Both the position numbers and the translations under genes were made by a program. A stretch of 35,021 nucleotides of DNA from a virus: the IMG/VR virus record IMGVR_UViG_3300045999_007880, positions 1 through 35,021 of that record; one strand, 5' to 3'. The number at the start of each line of letters is the position of its first letter. The stretch's first letter is position 1. Below are positions 27,855-33,819 of the stretch, one piece after another. Below the pieces are notes generated by a model. That model was given only the letters and a program-made list of their open reading frames with translations, had not been told where the DNA came from and did no database searches.

Positions 27855-27883
27855 TATATCGCATAAAGCTACGAGCTTTGCAA
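27855..27883 (-). promoter_or_regulatory. Minus-strand promoter
   Basis: TTGCAA, 17 bp, GATATA (TATAAT overlapping by two bases), preceded by TGC. Same layout as the other right-arm promoters. Confidence 0.7.
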
Positions 27884-27897
27884 GAGGAATATTTTCT

Positions 27898-27948
27898 AGT
27901 GTTATTAGCGGTTTAGCCGGCGGGGCGCCCCGCCCTGCAACCCCTTGA
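27898..27948. repeat. Intergenic GC palindrome copy 2
   Basis: Core GGCGGGGCGCCCCGCC is a self-complementary hairpin between TTTAGCC and CAACCCCTTGA; left arm degenerate. Confidence 0.65.
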
Positions 27949-27963
27949 TATACAAGGGGTTTT
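27941..27963 (+). terminator. Plus-oriented terminator-like hairpin
   Basis: CCCCTTG-ATATA-CAAGGGG followed by TTTT on the plus strand; would stop rightward transcripts from the 104-bp repeat promoters. Bases 27964-28074 show nothing else; GGGTGTGGC/GCCACACCC (28075-28098) is a further 9-bp hairpin just after the next gene's stop. Confidence 0.55.
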
Positions 27964-28105
27964 GGGCGTGCATACGGTATAGCACGATTAACCGCCGGGT
28001 GACGCAAGCGACACGGATTTGCTTTGACCATTTAACGCCGGGTCTGGTATCTTTTCTGATCCGAGGCGATAGGCGGGTGTGGCCTTGCAGCCACACCCTC
28101 GGTCG

Positions 28106-28444
28106 TTAGGCTTGAGCAGCCTTGACAAACGCGATGACGGACGCAATCGCTTCCTTCGTCGCACCCATGAAACCCTCGACCGCAAACGGGGCGACGGCCT
28201 CAAGTTCGTTCAGAAGGTCTTTTTTGCTCGGACCTTCCTCACGCTTCGCCTTGGCAGCCTTCGGGGCAGCGACATAGGCGCCTTCCCGAACCAGCTTCGA
28301 CCGGACCGACCGGACCGGCTTGCCGAGTTCAGCCGCAATGGTCTCGAGACCATCGTTGCCGAGTTCCTCGTAACGGGCGAGCAGACGCTCGACCATTTCC
28401 GAGGTGTAGTTTTCCGCTTTCGCGGCCTTCGCACGTTCAGCCAT
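28106..28444 (-). CDS. Predicted HTH (Myb/SANT-like) DNA-binding protein, paralog A
   Basis: 112 aa. YTSEMVERLLARYEELG ... IAAELGKPVRSVRSKLVRE (residues 13-55) reads as a three-helix homeodomain-like HTH with the recognition helix RSVRSKL. A Lys/Ala-rich linker leads to a C-terminal helical domain (KKDLLNELEAVAPFAVEGFMG). It is clearly related to the product at 30253-30612, about half identical by eye, and the upstream regions are also alike, so the two arose by duplication. Likely a small transcription factor or nucleoid protein of the phage. Confidence 0.75.
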   Translation of the reverse strand: MAERAKAAKAENYTSEMVERLLARYEELGNDGLETIAAELGKPVRSVRSKLVREGAYVAAPKAAKAKREEGPSKKDLLNELEAVAPFAVEGFMGATKEAIASVIAFVKAAQA

Positions 28445-28482
28445 TGGAACCTCCGTTGTTGGCTGCCTCTCTCAGTAAGAAC

Positions 28483-28511
28483 ACCATACGCGAGCGCGAA
28501 GCATAGTGCAA
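28483..28511 (-). promoter_or_regulatory. Minus-strand promoter
   Basis: TTGCAC, 17 bp, TATGGT. Upstream it carries GCAAGAAAAATGTTT and a half copy of the palindrome (ATCAAGGGCTTGG), shared with the promoter of the paralog at 30650. Confidence 0.65.
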
Positions 28512-28573
28512 GAAAAATGTTTGCTGTGATATCAAGGGCTTGGTCGTTTAAGGCAAAAAAGATTATGTAGTGT

Positions 28574-28621
28574 TTTCAAGGGCTTAGCCGCGGGGGCGCC
28601 GCGCCGCCTAACCCCTTGAAA
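28574..28621. repeat. Intergenic GC palindrome copy 3
   Basis: TTTCAAGGGCTTAGCC ... GGCTAACCCCTTGAAA-type arms around GGGGGCGCCGCGCC. Between it and the gene at 28749 lies a 9-bp hairpin GTTGCTGCG/CGCAGCAAC (28683-28709). Confidence 0.8.
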
Positions 28622-28748
28622 GTTTGTGCTTTTGTTTGCGGGTATAGCGGGTTTTGTCGCGTATGACACGCGGCTTTGTAGCGTTGCTGCGACTCATCGC
28701 CGCAGCAACCGGATTGCGAGGTTTTGGTAGTTTAAGCCTAATTCGCAT

Positions 28749-29228
28749 TTAAGCCTCTCCCAGTTTTTGATTGACGCGAATTGCATTGAGACAAACTATC
28801 CCAGCGCGACGAATAGCAGCGATTACCGGTTTAGCATCATCAAAAGCAATTACGGGCAAACCGCGGAATTGCCGCAGATTTAGCAGACGTTTAATCTTTC
28901 GCACCTTTAGAGGCCCATCCGGGATACCATCTTCTGATCCGTCAATAGGGCGATGTAGAATAGAGTGAAAGTGTAGGCCGTGCATTGAGAGAAAATCAAA
29001 GTCATCTTGCTCCATTGCACGAGCCGTGCAAATGACGACATAGTTTTCTGTCCTATCTAGAGCCTTAAAAGTTTCAGCCAGAGGCAGCAGCGTGTCACGC
29101 ATAATGTTAGCACGGGTTTTATTCCGAAAATACCCTTGCAAATCAAGAGTGCCATCCGCTCGATTGGGAGTGCGATGTTTAGAGTTGACGAGCGTTTCGT
29201 CTAGATCAAAAACCACGATGCGTTTCAC
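28749..29228 (-). CDS. HAD-superfamily phosphatase
   Basis: 159 aa from GTG with AGGAGACAGCTC upstream; the longer in-frame extension lies in the promoter. HAD motif I VVFDLDETLVNS (5-16), motif II ICTARA near 66, Lys region GPLKVRKIKRLL near 113 and motif IV IAFDDAKP near 130. Comparable to phage 5'-nucleotidase/polynucleotide phosphatase HADs; the substrate is unknown. Monocistronic unit. Confidence 0.8.
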   Translation of the reverse strand: MKRIVVFDLDETLVNSKHRTPNRADGTLDLQGYFRNKTRANIMRDTLLPLAETFKALDRTENYVVICTARAMEQDDFDFLSMHGLHFHSILHRPIDGSEDGIPDGPLKVRKIKRLLNLRQFRGLPVIAFDDAKPVIAAIRRAGIVCLNAIRVNQKLGEA

Positions 29229-29252
29229 GAGCTGTCTCCTAGCTGATGAACG

Positions 29253-29281
29253 TTTATCGCATAAGTGGAGGAGGCTGTCAA
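29253..29281 (-). promoter_or_regulatory. Minus-strand promoter
   Basis: TTGACA, 17 bp ending TGC, GATAAA. The region just upstream on the minus strand has ATTTTAC-GAA-GTAAAAT (29287-29303), a C-GAA-G hairpin. Confidence 0.75.
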
Positions 29282-29302
29282 CGCCTATTTTACTTCGTAA
29301 AA

Positions 29303-29346
29303 TCAAAGGGTTAGCGCGCCGGGTGCCCCCGCGTGTAACCCCTTGA
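29303..29346. repeat. Intergenic GC palindrome copy 4
   Basis: TCAAAGGGTTAGC ... TAACCCCTTGA arms with CGCCGGGTGCCCCCG core. Confidence 0.75.
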
Positions 29347-29362
29347 TTACACGCGGTTTTTT
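29329..29362 (+). terminator. Plus-oriented intrinsic terminator
   Basis: CCGCGTGTAA / TTACACGCGG, perfect 10 bp, then TTTTTT on the plus strand, overlapping palindrome copy 4. It faces against the local genes and would block rightward antisense transcription. Confidence 0.7.
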
Positions 29363-29383
29363 GGTGGCCTAGGCGGCCACCAA
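29361..29383 (-). terminator. Hairpin around the exonuclease stop codon
   Basis: TTGGTGGCC / GGCCACCAA, 9 bp perfect. The TAG stop of the gene at 29369 falls at the loop. The A run that follows on the minus strand makes classic intrinsic termination uncertain. Confidence 0.55.
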
Positions 29384-30076
29384 CGCATTTTGCCCGTCAA
29401 TTCCGAGCCGGGTATTAATCTTTTTCCAGACGGAACCCGCCAATTCAGACGGACGGGAAACAACGGGCATCGGCTTTTTGCGACGAATTGCTTTAAGCAG
29501 AATATCGCTCTCAATTAGGCAATCGTGCCACGCAATATGCCGCTCTTCAAAGTCAGCCTGTTTCATTTCCCAGCGATAGGCACTTTCCGCGCTGGTCGAA
29601 ACATATTTGCCCGAGGCCGTCGGTTGCGCCGTATAGTCGAGCGGAACACTTGAACCCCAAAAGTCCCAAATGTCCATGATTTCAACACGTTGCGCCATCC
29701 AGCGAATGTCGCTTGTGCCCATTAGCACGTTGAATGTATGCGGCAGATATTTGAAGTCAAAAGCCGCATTATAGGCACACGCAATTACGCGATGACCCGC
29801 CGCTTGCAATTCGGCAATTTGCCGATTGTATTCGTTGCGAACCTCGACAATAGTTGCCGGACGAATAAGTTGCGAATAGGCGTCATCAAAATAATGGCCC
29901 AATTTGTCCGCATAGAATGGAACGTCATAGCGGAAAGCCTCACGAATAACAAACGACCCTTTGTTGTATTCGCGGCCCGATTTGTCAATGATACGCCAGC
30001 CAATATCAAACGCAATGCGCTTCCGCATTGTCGTTTCAATATCCGTGACGACGAACAGAGTCGGCTTGATAGGCAT
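29369..30076 (-). CDS. DEDD-type 3'-5' exonuclease
   Basis: 235 aa. ExoI VVTDIETTMRKR (residues 9-20, Asp and Glu ligands), ExoII CAYNAAFDFKYL near 100 (Asp) and ExoIII HDCLIESDIL near 190 (His and Asp five residues apart), the DEDDh order of DnaQ, RNase T and related enzymes. It could trim DNA or RNA 3' ends; with an RNA-rich phage, an RNase T/oligoribonuclease-like role is possible. Own promoter, hairpin at its stop. Confidence 0.85.
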   Translation of the reverse strand: MPIKPTLFVVTDIETTMRKRIAFDIGWRIIDKSGREYNKGSFVIREAFRYDVPFYADKLGHYFDDAYSQLIRPATIVEVRNEYNRQIAELQAAGHRVIACAYNAAFDFKYLPHTFNVLMGTSDIRWMAQRVEIMDIWDFWGSSVPLDYTAQPTASGKYVSTSAESAYRWEMKQADFEERHIAWHDCLIESDILLKAIRRKKPMPVVSRPSELAGSVWKKINTRLGIDGQNALVAA

Positions 30077-30105
30077 GTTGTTTCCTTTTGCGTTTCAGTC
30101 TGTTT

Positions 30106-30134
30106 GATATACGTCAACAGGCACAATTCGTCAA
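30106..30134 (-). promoter_or_regulatory. Minus-strand promoter
   Basis: TTGACG, 17 bp, TATATC; leader with AAAAGGAAACAAC before the exonuclease ATG. Confidence 0.7.
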
Positions 30135-30153
30135 GAGGTATTTTTGCGTATGA

Positions 30154-30200
30154 TTTCAAGGGCTTGGGCGGCGGGGGGCCTCCGGCCCTAACCCCTTGAT
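30154..30200. repeat. Intergenic GC palindrome copy 5
   Basis: TTTCAAGGGCTTGGGCGG ... CCTAACCCCTTGA; core GGGGGGCCTCCGG. Confidence 0.75.
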
Positions 30201-30225
30201 TTCTCAAGGAATTCGGGCCGGTTTA

Positions 30226-30245
30226 GGGGGCGGTCGCCCGCCCCC
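30226..30245 (-). terminator. GC hairpin after paralog B
   Basis: GGGGGCGG-GCGA-CCGCCCCC on the minus strand, 8-bp stem with GNRA-type tetraloop, just downstream of the gene at 30253. No T tract. Confidence 0.5.
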
Positions 30246-30252
30246 CGCGACA

Positions 30253-30612
30253 TTAAGCCGCAGTATCAGAGGCCGGAGCCTCAGCGTCCGCGTTCGCTTC
30301 CGCGAACGCGATGAGGTGGGCCAGCGCCTCTTTCGTGGCACCAGTCAGGCCGTCCACGGGGAACGGCACCATATCCTCGAGGATATTGAGCAGTTCCTTT
30401 TTCGACGGGCCTTCCACCTTGGCCGCCTTCACTTTGGGCGAGGCAACATAGACGCCCTCGCGCACAAGTTTCGAGCGGACCGAACGCACGGGCTTGCCAA
30501 TCGCTTCCGCGATAGTGTCAAGGCCGTCATTCCCGAGTTGCTCATACATATCGAGCATACGGGCCACCATTTCGTCGGTGTAGTTGGCGGGTTTAGTTTT
30601 CGCTTCAGCCAT
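30253..30612 (-). CDS. Predicted HTH (Myb/SANT-like) DNA-binding protein, paralog B
   Basis: 119 aa from the ATG behind AAAGGAGAACATC; the upstream in-frame extension covers the promoter. YTDEMVARMLDMYEQLG ... AIGKPVRSVRSKLVREG mirrors the paralog at 28106, including the recognition helix and the C-terminal GPSKKELLN and LTGATKEAL segments. The C-terminus adds an Ala/Glu-rich tail (NADAEAPASDTAA). Two copies with diverged linkers suggest either dosage or different operators. Confidence 0.75.
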   Translation of the reverse strand: MAEAKTKPANYTDEMVARMLDMYEQLGNDGLDTIAEAIGKPVRSVRSKLVREGVYVASPKVKAAKVEGPSKKELLNILEDMVPFPVDGLTGATKEALAHLIAFAEANADAEAPASDTAA

Positions 30613-30649
30613 GATGTTCTCCTTTGCTTGGCTGTCCTTCAGTAAGGTG

Positions 30650-30678
30650 TTTATCGCACAGGCCGAGGCAACATGCAA
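30650..30678 (-). promoter_or_regulatory. Minus-strand promoter
   Basis: TTGCAT, 17 bp ending TGC, GATAAA; upstream GCAAGAAAAATGTTT and ATCAAGGGCTTGG shared with the promoter of paralog A. Confidence 0.7.
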
Positions 30679-30740
30679 GAAAAATGTTTCCTGCAATATC
30701 AAGGGCTTGGGGTTTTGATGCAAAGTTTTTTTGTGTTTGT

Positions 30741-30788
30741 TTTCAAGGTGTTAGCCGCCGGGGCGCCGGGGTGGTTAACCCCTTGAAA
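30741..30788. repeat. Intergenic GC palindrome copy 6
   Basis: TTTCAAGGTGTTAGCCGCC ... GGTTAACCCCTTGAAA; core GGGGCGCCGGGG. Confidence 0.8.
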
Positions 30789-30829
30789 CTATTGTCAATC
30801 TACCCTGATTCTAAATGAATGTTAACTGT

Positions 30830-31330
30830 TTATCCAAAGACTCGAGCATTGCCATAGACTGAAGCAGTGCCAAAGACTGAAGCATTGCCATAGACTGAAG
30901 CATCGTCAAAGACTCGAGCATTGCCATAGACTGAAGCAGTGCCATAGACTGAAGCATCGTCAAAGACTGAAGCATCGTCAAAGACTCGAGTATCGTCAAA
31001 GACTGAAGCATTGCCATAGACTCGAGCATAGCCATAGACTCGAGCATTGCCATAGACATAAGCATTGCCATAGACATAAGCATCGTCAAAGATTGAAGCA
31101 TAGCCATAGACATAAGCATCGTCAAAGACTCGAGCATTGCCAAAGACTCGAGCATTGCCATAGACATAAGCATCGTCAAAGACTGAAGCATTGCCAAAGA
31201 CACAGGCATTAGGCCCGATATAGGTGGTGCTGGCAACAGTCGCCGTGTCAGCGACCCATCCACCCCCGTTAGAGTGTTGATGAGCAGGAACAAGGCCTTT
31301 ACCGTCTTGGAAGTCAAAAGTGCTAGTCAT
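30830..31330 (-). CDS. Hexapeptide-repeat (left-handed beta-helix) protein
   Basis: 166 aa. After ~35 residues (MTSTFDFQDGKGLVPAHQHS...) the chain is about 21 tandem hexads of the form A-x-V-[YF]-[GD]-[ND], for example ASVFDD, AYVYGN, ARVFGN. This [LIV]-G-x4-like periodicity predicts a left-handed beta helix. The 18-bp DNA repeat makes the length prone to change by slippage. No acyltransferase residues are seen, so a structural or DNA-mimic (pentapeptide-repeat-like) role is conceivable. GGGAGAATGAT precedes ATG; other frames are also open only because of the repeat. Confidence 0.75.
   Translation of the reverse strand: MTSTFDFQDGKGLVPAHQHSNGGGWVADTATVASTTYIGPNACVFGNASVFDDAYVYGNARVFGNARVFDDAYVYGYASIFDDAYVYGNAYVYGNARVYGYARVYGNASVFDDTRVFDDASVFDDASVYGTASVYGNARVFDDASVYGNASVFGTASVYGNARVFG
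30836..31204. repeat. 18-bp coding repeat array
   Basis: About 20 imperfect 18-bp units of the form CATAGACTGAAGCATTGC with AAAGACTCGAGCATCGTC variants, encoding the hexads of the beta-helix gene. Confidence 0.85.
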
Positions 31331-31354
31331 ATCATTCTCCCTTGCTGTTAAGCT

Positions 31355-31383
31355 TTTATCGCATAACTATGCGCGCCTTGCAA
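31355..31383 (-). promoter_or_regulatory. Minus-strand promoter
   Basis: TTGCAA, 17 bp ending TGC, GATAAA; drives the beta-helix gene. Confidence 0.7.
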
Positions 31384-31401
31384 GCACAATAAAATGCTTA
31401 G

Positions 31402-31446
31402 TTTCAAGATGTTAGCCGCGGGGGCGGCGGGGTGATTAACCCCTTG
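31402..31446. repeat. Intergenic GC palindrome copy 7
   Basis: TTTCAAGATGTTAGCC ... ATTAACCCCTTG directly abutting the stop of the minus gene at 31447. Confidence 0.75.
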
Positions 31447-31713
31447 TTATTCTTCCTCTTCATCCTCTCGACAGCTATAGCATTGCCAGCAGAGGCAATC
31501 GCCTGTCGCTTTATCCACCTCTAAATTGTCTTGCAGAAAATGCCAGCCACATTCATCACAATTTGCAAGATCCTCCCAAACAAGATCGAAAACAATGCTT
31601 TGCTCTTCTTTAGTTAGCGTCTCATACTCTTCGCCAAATTCGAGATGGAAACAGCCATCATTATTCCAGGCAATTTCCACTGCGAGTGTTTCGAGTTCTT
31701 CACGACTTGCCAT
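31447..31713 (-). CDS. Small zinc-finger protein
   Basis: 88 aa, acidic. CDECGWHFLQD ... CLCWQCYSC gives CxxC ... CxCxxC-type clusters near residues 52-82 that should bind one or two zinc ions. Tail EDEEEE. Last gene of a three-gene operon; function unknown. Confidence 0.65.
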   Translation of the reverse strand: MASREELETLAVEIAWNNDGCFHLEFGEEYETLTKEEQSIVFDLVWEDLANCDECGWHFLQDNLEVDKATGDCLCWQCYSCREDEEEE

Positions 31714-31715
31714 TT

Positions 31716-31919
31716 TTAACTCCCTGAATAGATGATTTGAGCAAGGCTAGTTCCTGTCGGCGAGCGAGGAAACTGAATGATTTGCCCACGAGGGTATGGG
31801 CAGCCTTCCACGCCGCAAGGCCAGATTGCCGGTTCATTATTTGTTTCCGCCCAGCAATTAATGCCGCAATGCGAGCATTTGCCGACCGGCTCTAGTTTTC
31901 TAAAATCCAACGCTTTCAT
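31716..31919 (-). CDS. Small zinc-ribbon protein
   Basis: 67 aa starting MKALDFRKLEPVGKCSHCG; an in-frame ATG 30 bases earlier lies inside the upstream gene. CSHCGINCW and CGVEGCPYPRG supply four Cys for zinc. GAGGATATCGAAT before ATG; overlaps the previous gene by 20 bp. Confidence 0.65.
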   Translation of the reverse strand: MKALDFRKLEPVGKCSHCGINCWAETNNEPAIWPCGVEGCPYPRGQIIQFPRSPTGTSLAQIIYSGS

Positions 31920-32082
31920 ATTCGATATCCTCAAGTTGAGCAATGGCATCAGTCACGAGACGACGCTTATAGAGCAGCAATTCACGCTGCATCTTAAGAC
32001 GCTCAATCTCATTTTCGAGTTTTTGCATTTCGCCGTCAATGTAGTGGCGGTCTTTTAGCAGACTGTCCATCAGGCTTTCCAT
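31900..32082 (-). CDS. Small coiled-coil protein
   Basis: 60 aa (MESLMDSLLKDRHYIDGEMQ...), continuous heptads to KRRLVTDAIAQLE. Start chosen at AAAGGAGATAGCT; the longer frame overlaps the promoter. Function unknown. Confidence 0.6.
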   Translation of the reverse strand: MESLMDSLLKDRHYIDGEMQKLENEIERLKMQRELLLYKRRLVTDAIAQLEDIEYESVGF

Positions 32083-32106
32083 AGCTATCTCCTTTGTTGA
32101 TGCTTT

Positions 32107-32135
32107 CTTATCGCACGCTCTGCCGCGCGTGTCAA
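32107..32135 (-). promoter_or_regulatory. Minus-strand promoter
   Basis: TTGACA, 17 bp ending TGC, GATAAG; drives the 32082-31447 operon. Confidence 0.75.
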
Positions 32136-32154
32136 GCACAAAATAACTGTTAGT

Positions 32155-32200
32155 TATCAAGAGTTTAGCGCGCGGGGCGCCGGGGTGGCTAACCCCTTGA
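32155..32200. repeat. Intergenic GC palindrome copy 8
   Basis: TATCAAGAGTTTAGCGCGC ... GGCTAACCCCTTGA; core GGGGCGCCGGGG. Confidence 0.8.
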
Positions 32201-32205
32201 AGATT

Positions 32206-32223
32206 GGGGGCTTTTCAGCCCCC
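32206..32223 (-). terminator. Hairpin containing the stop codon
   Basis: Minus strand GGGGGCT-GAAA-AGCCCCC, 7 bp with GNRA-type loop; the TGA stop of the gene at 32215 spans stem end and loop. T content after it is weak (AATCTTC). Confidence 0.6.
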
Positions 32224-32475
32224 ATAGTCCTCATCAGTTCCCCAACCCGCCGAGGCCAGCGCCGACGCATGGTCCCCGTCCATGCTGTCGTCATAGTCAT
32301 CTTCCTCTTCGTCATACCAGCCCGCGGATTCAAGGCAAATCTCCGCAGCCTCTTCGGGGGGCACGCCGTCGTCATAGGCATCCCGCGCCAGCCAGTCGGG
32401 CAAGTCATCTTGCACAACACCTGCAATGCGAACCAGCACCGCATCAACCGCCGCTTTCCAAGTTTCAAAGTCCAT
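32215..32475 (-). CDS. Very acidic small protein
   Basis: 86 aa (MDFETWKAAVDAVLVRIAGV...), Asp/Glu-rich second half (WYDEEEDDYDDSMDGDHA). AAGGAGAGCGAAG before ATG. Could be a DNA mimic or inhibitor by composition only; no family recognised. An opposing open frame on the same strand (32157-32468) is a shadow. Confidence 0.6.
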   Translation of the reverse strand: MDFETWKAAVDAVLVRIAGVVQDDLPDWLARDAYDDGVPPEEAAEICLESAGWYDEEEDDYDDSMDGDHASALASAGWGTDEDYGG

Positions 32476-32486
32476 CTTCGCTCTCC

Positions 32487-32585
32487 TTAGTTAAAGGTAA
32501 AATAGTGGTGAATCATCAGGCTGATTCCAAGCGTGGTAAATACCACAATTAGAATTGTATCGAGCAGGTTAGAGTTCAGTTTCAT
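32487..32585 (-). CDS. Small single-span membrane protein
   Basis: 32 aa (MKLNSNLLDTILIVVFTTLG...), one hydrophobic helix; CTAGGAGTCTGCA before ATG. It sits between two genes of the same operon with 9-bp and 11-bp gaps. Confidence 0.5.
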   Translation of the reverse strand: MKLNSNLLDTILIVVFTTLGISLMIHHYFTFN

Positions 32586-32594
32586 TGCAGACTC

Positions 32595-32789
32595 CTAGAT
32601 TATGCCATAGACGGCGAAACTACCAACTGCGGCGTTTGTTACCAACAGCCACCAGTCTTGCTGTTTGACAGAGTGGACAGCCCATGCAATAGCAGCGAGC
32701 AGCCCACATGTCAAGGCGATTTTTACGTTGAACCCGGTTGCCAGCAGGGCCATTTGCGAGATGACGAGAAGTGTTCCGAGCAGTGCCAT
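32595..32789 (-). CDS. Small multi-span membrane protein
   Basis: 64 aa from ATG behind CAGGGAACTACT; an upstream in-frame ATG lies within the promoter. Three short hydrophobic segments (LLGTLLVISQMALL, IALTCGLLAAIAWAVH, WWLLVTNAAVGSFAVYG) resemble a YgjV-like helical hairpin fold. Function unknown. Confidence 0.6.
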   Translation of the reverse strand: MALLGTLLVISQMALLATGFNVKIALTCGLLAAIAWAVHSVKQQDWWLLVTNAAVGSFAVYGII

Positions 32790-32812
32790 AGTAGTTCCCT
32801 GTTTGCTCAGCT

Positions 32813-32841
32813 TGTATGCCATAGGCTATAGCATGTTGCAA
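32813..32841 (-). promoter_or_regulatory. Minus-strand promoter, CATACA type
   Basis: TTGCAA, 17 bp ending GG, CATACA, followed by AGCTGAGCAAACAG. One of three right-arm promoters with this alternative -10. Confidence 0.65.
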
Positions 32842-32860
32842 GAGGAATGTTTCGTAATGA

Positions 32861-32908
32861 TTTCAAGTGGTTAGCCGTCGGGGCGCCCCGCGCTGTAACC
32901 TCTTGAAA
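32861..32908. repeat. Intergenic GC palindrome copy 9
   Basis: TTTCAAGTGGTTAGCC ... TAACCTCTTGAAAA; core GGGGCGCCCCG. Confidence 0.8.
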
Positions 32909-32909
32909 A

Positions 32910-32930
32910 GTGGAGGCTTTACGCCTCCAC
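32910..32930 (-). terminator. Intrinsic terminator containing the stop codon
   Basis: Minus strand GTGGAGGC / GCCTCCAC, 8 bp, with the TAA stop of the gene at 32919 in the loop and CTTTT after the stem. Confidence 0.7.
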
Positions 32931-33440
32931 CTCCTCATTTTCTGCTTCCCATTGCGCGACAGCATCTGAAATGCCGAATTGGTTATCCAATTCTTCCGGA
33001 ATCTTTTCTTGCACTTCCGCGACAGTGCCGGGAATTGAGAAGTGTTCATCCAATCCCGTGTTATCCGCTTCACCGCAAAACGCGTTTCCCCATTCGATAT
33101 ACCGAATGTTAAATCGGCGAGTGCTATCTTGTTCAGCCCAATAGTCGAGAGCCGCAATCGGCGGGCTCCATGCGCTATCAAACCAAAGATTCATCCACCC
33201 ATCTTCGATTGAGTGAGATACAATCTCCGCTTGCACGTCCCATTTAGTGCCCCAATTCGCCACGCGCCAGCCAAACCAATGCGGCATCAAGGTGTCGTTG
33301 CTTTCGGGATATTCAGGCTCCGGGCGCAAATGGTTTAGCAGACTTGCGGCATTATTCTCACTCTTAATCAGCGCCGCAATCGCAGCAATTTCCTCGGGCG
33401 AAGCTTCGAGGTAGACATGGTTTTCGCACCAGTTAGGCAT
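32919..33440 (-). CDS. DUF1281/api92-like ferredoxin-fold protein
   Basis: 173 aa. The MPNWCENHVYLEAS start, FGWRVANWGTKWDV and WFDSAWSPPIAALDYWA segments are the signature of the api92/YubB (DUF1281) family found in phages and plasmids, of unknown function. GGAGCGCACA before ATG. First 8 bases overlap the gene at 33433. Confidence 0.8.
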   Translation of the reverse strand: MPNWCENHVYLEASPEEIAAIAALIKSENNAASLLNHLRPEPEYPESNDTLMPHWFGWRVANWGTKWDVQAEIVSHSIEDGWMNLWFDSAWSPPIAALDYWAEQDSTRRFNIRYIEWGNAFCGEADNTGLDEHFSIPGTVAEVQEKIPEELDNQFGISDAVAQWEAENEEVEA

Positions 33441-33549
33441 TGTGCGCTCCTTTCAGTTTGTAACGCGTATAGGGCTCATCACTCATCATCTGAATAAACA
33501 GATAATTGAGAAAGTCCAGATACTGTTCATATTCCCAGCCGTCTTTCAT
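33433..33549 (-). CDS. Small protein of unknown function
   Basis: 38 aa (MKDGWEYEQYLDFLNYLFIQ...). GCGAGGAATAAG precedes this ATG; the longer open frame overlaps the upstream membrane gene in another phase. Unknown function. Confidence 0.5.
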   Translation of the reverse strand: MKDGWEYEQYLDFLNYLFIQMMSDEPYTRYKLKGAHNA

Positions 33550-33550
33550 C

Positions 33551-33694
33551 TTATTCCTCGCAGGTTGTGAAGCCGTAATCCACATTGTTAATCTCCCAGT
33601 GCATATAGCGTATTTCGACGTAACTCCACGAAATTGCGCTGATGAGAGCCGCAATTCCGAGCAGCAGAAATCCAAGTTCTTGCAGGCGTTCCAT
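33551..33694 (-). CDS. Small membrane protein
   Basis: 47 aa (MERLQELGFLLLGIAALISA...), one hydrophobic helix, residues 7-24. GAGGAGAGACTA before ATG; the frame upstream of it is promoter sequence. Unknown function. Confidence 0.55.
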   Translation of the reverse strand: MERLQELGFLLLGIAALISAISWSYVEIRYMHWEINNVDYGFTTCEE

Positions 33695-33720
33695 TAGTCT
33701 CTCCTCTGTTTGCTCAGCTT

Positions 33721-33749
33721 GTATGCCATAACACACGCCAGCCGTCAAC
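33721..33749 (-). promoter_or_regulatory. Minus-strand promoter, CATACA type
   Basis: TTGACG, 17 bp ending GG, CATACA, then AGCTGAGC. Confidence 0.7.
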
Positions 33750-33767
33750 AACTATTTTTCTCTGTCT

Positions 33768-33819
33768 TATCAAGCGTTTAGACGCCGAGGCGCCGGGGTG
33801 GCTAACCCCTTGTTATTAC
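33768..33819. repeat. Intergenic GC palindrome copy 10 (52-bp exact direct repeat)
   Basis: Contains the palindrome copy (TATCAAGCGTTTAGACGCC ... GGCTAACCCCTTG) and is identical over 52 bases to 34191-34242, 423 bases away, flanking one gene. Confidence 0.9.

Noticed and set aside
30811-31317. Alternative frame across the repeat (Met/Leu/Ser repeat product)
   Set aside because: Open only because the 18-bp repeat lacks stops in that phase; the other frame has a ribosome site and a sensible beta-helix pattern.
32157-32468. Second open frame over the acidic protein gene
   Set aside because: Basic, low-quality product without ribosome site; the 32215-32475 frame has a good start.
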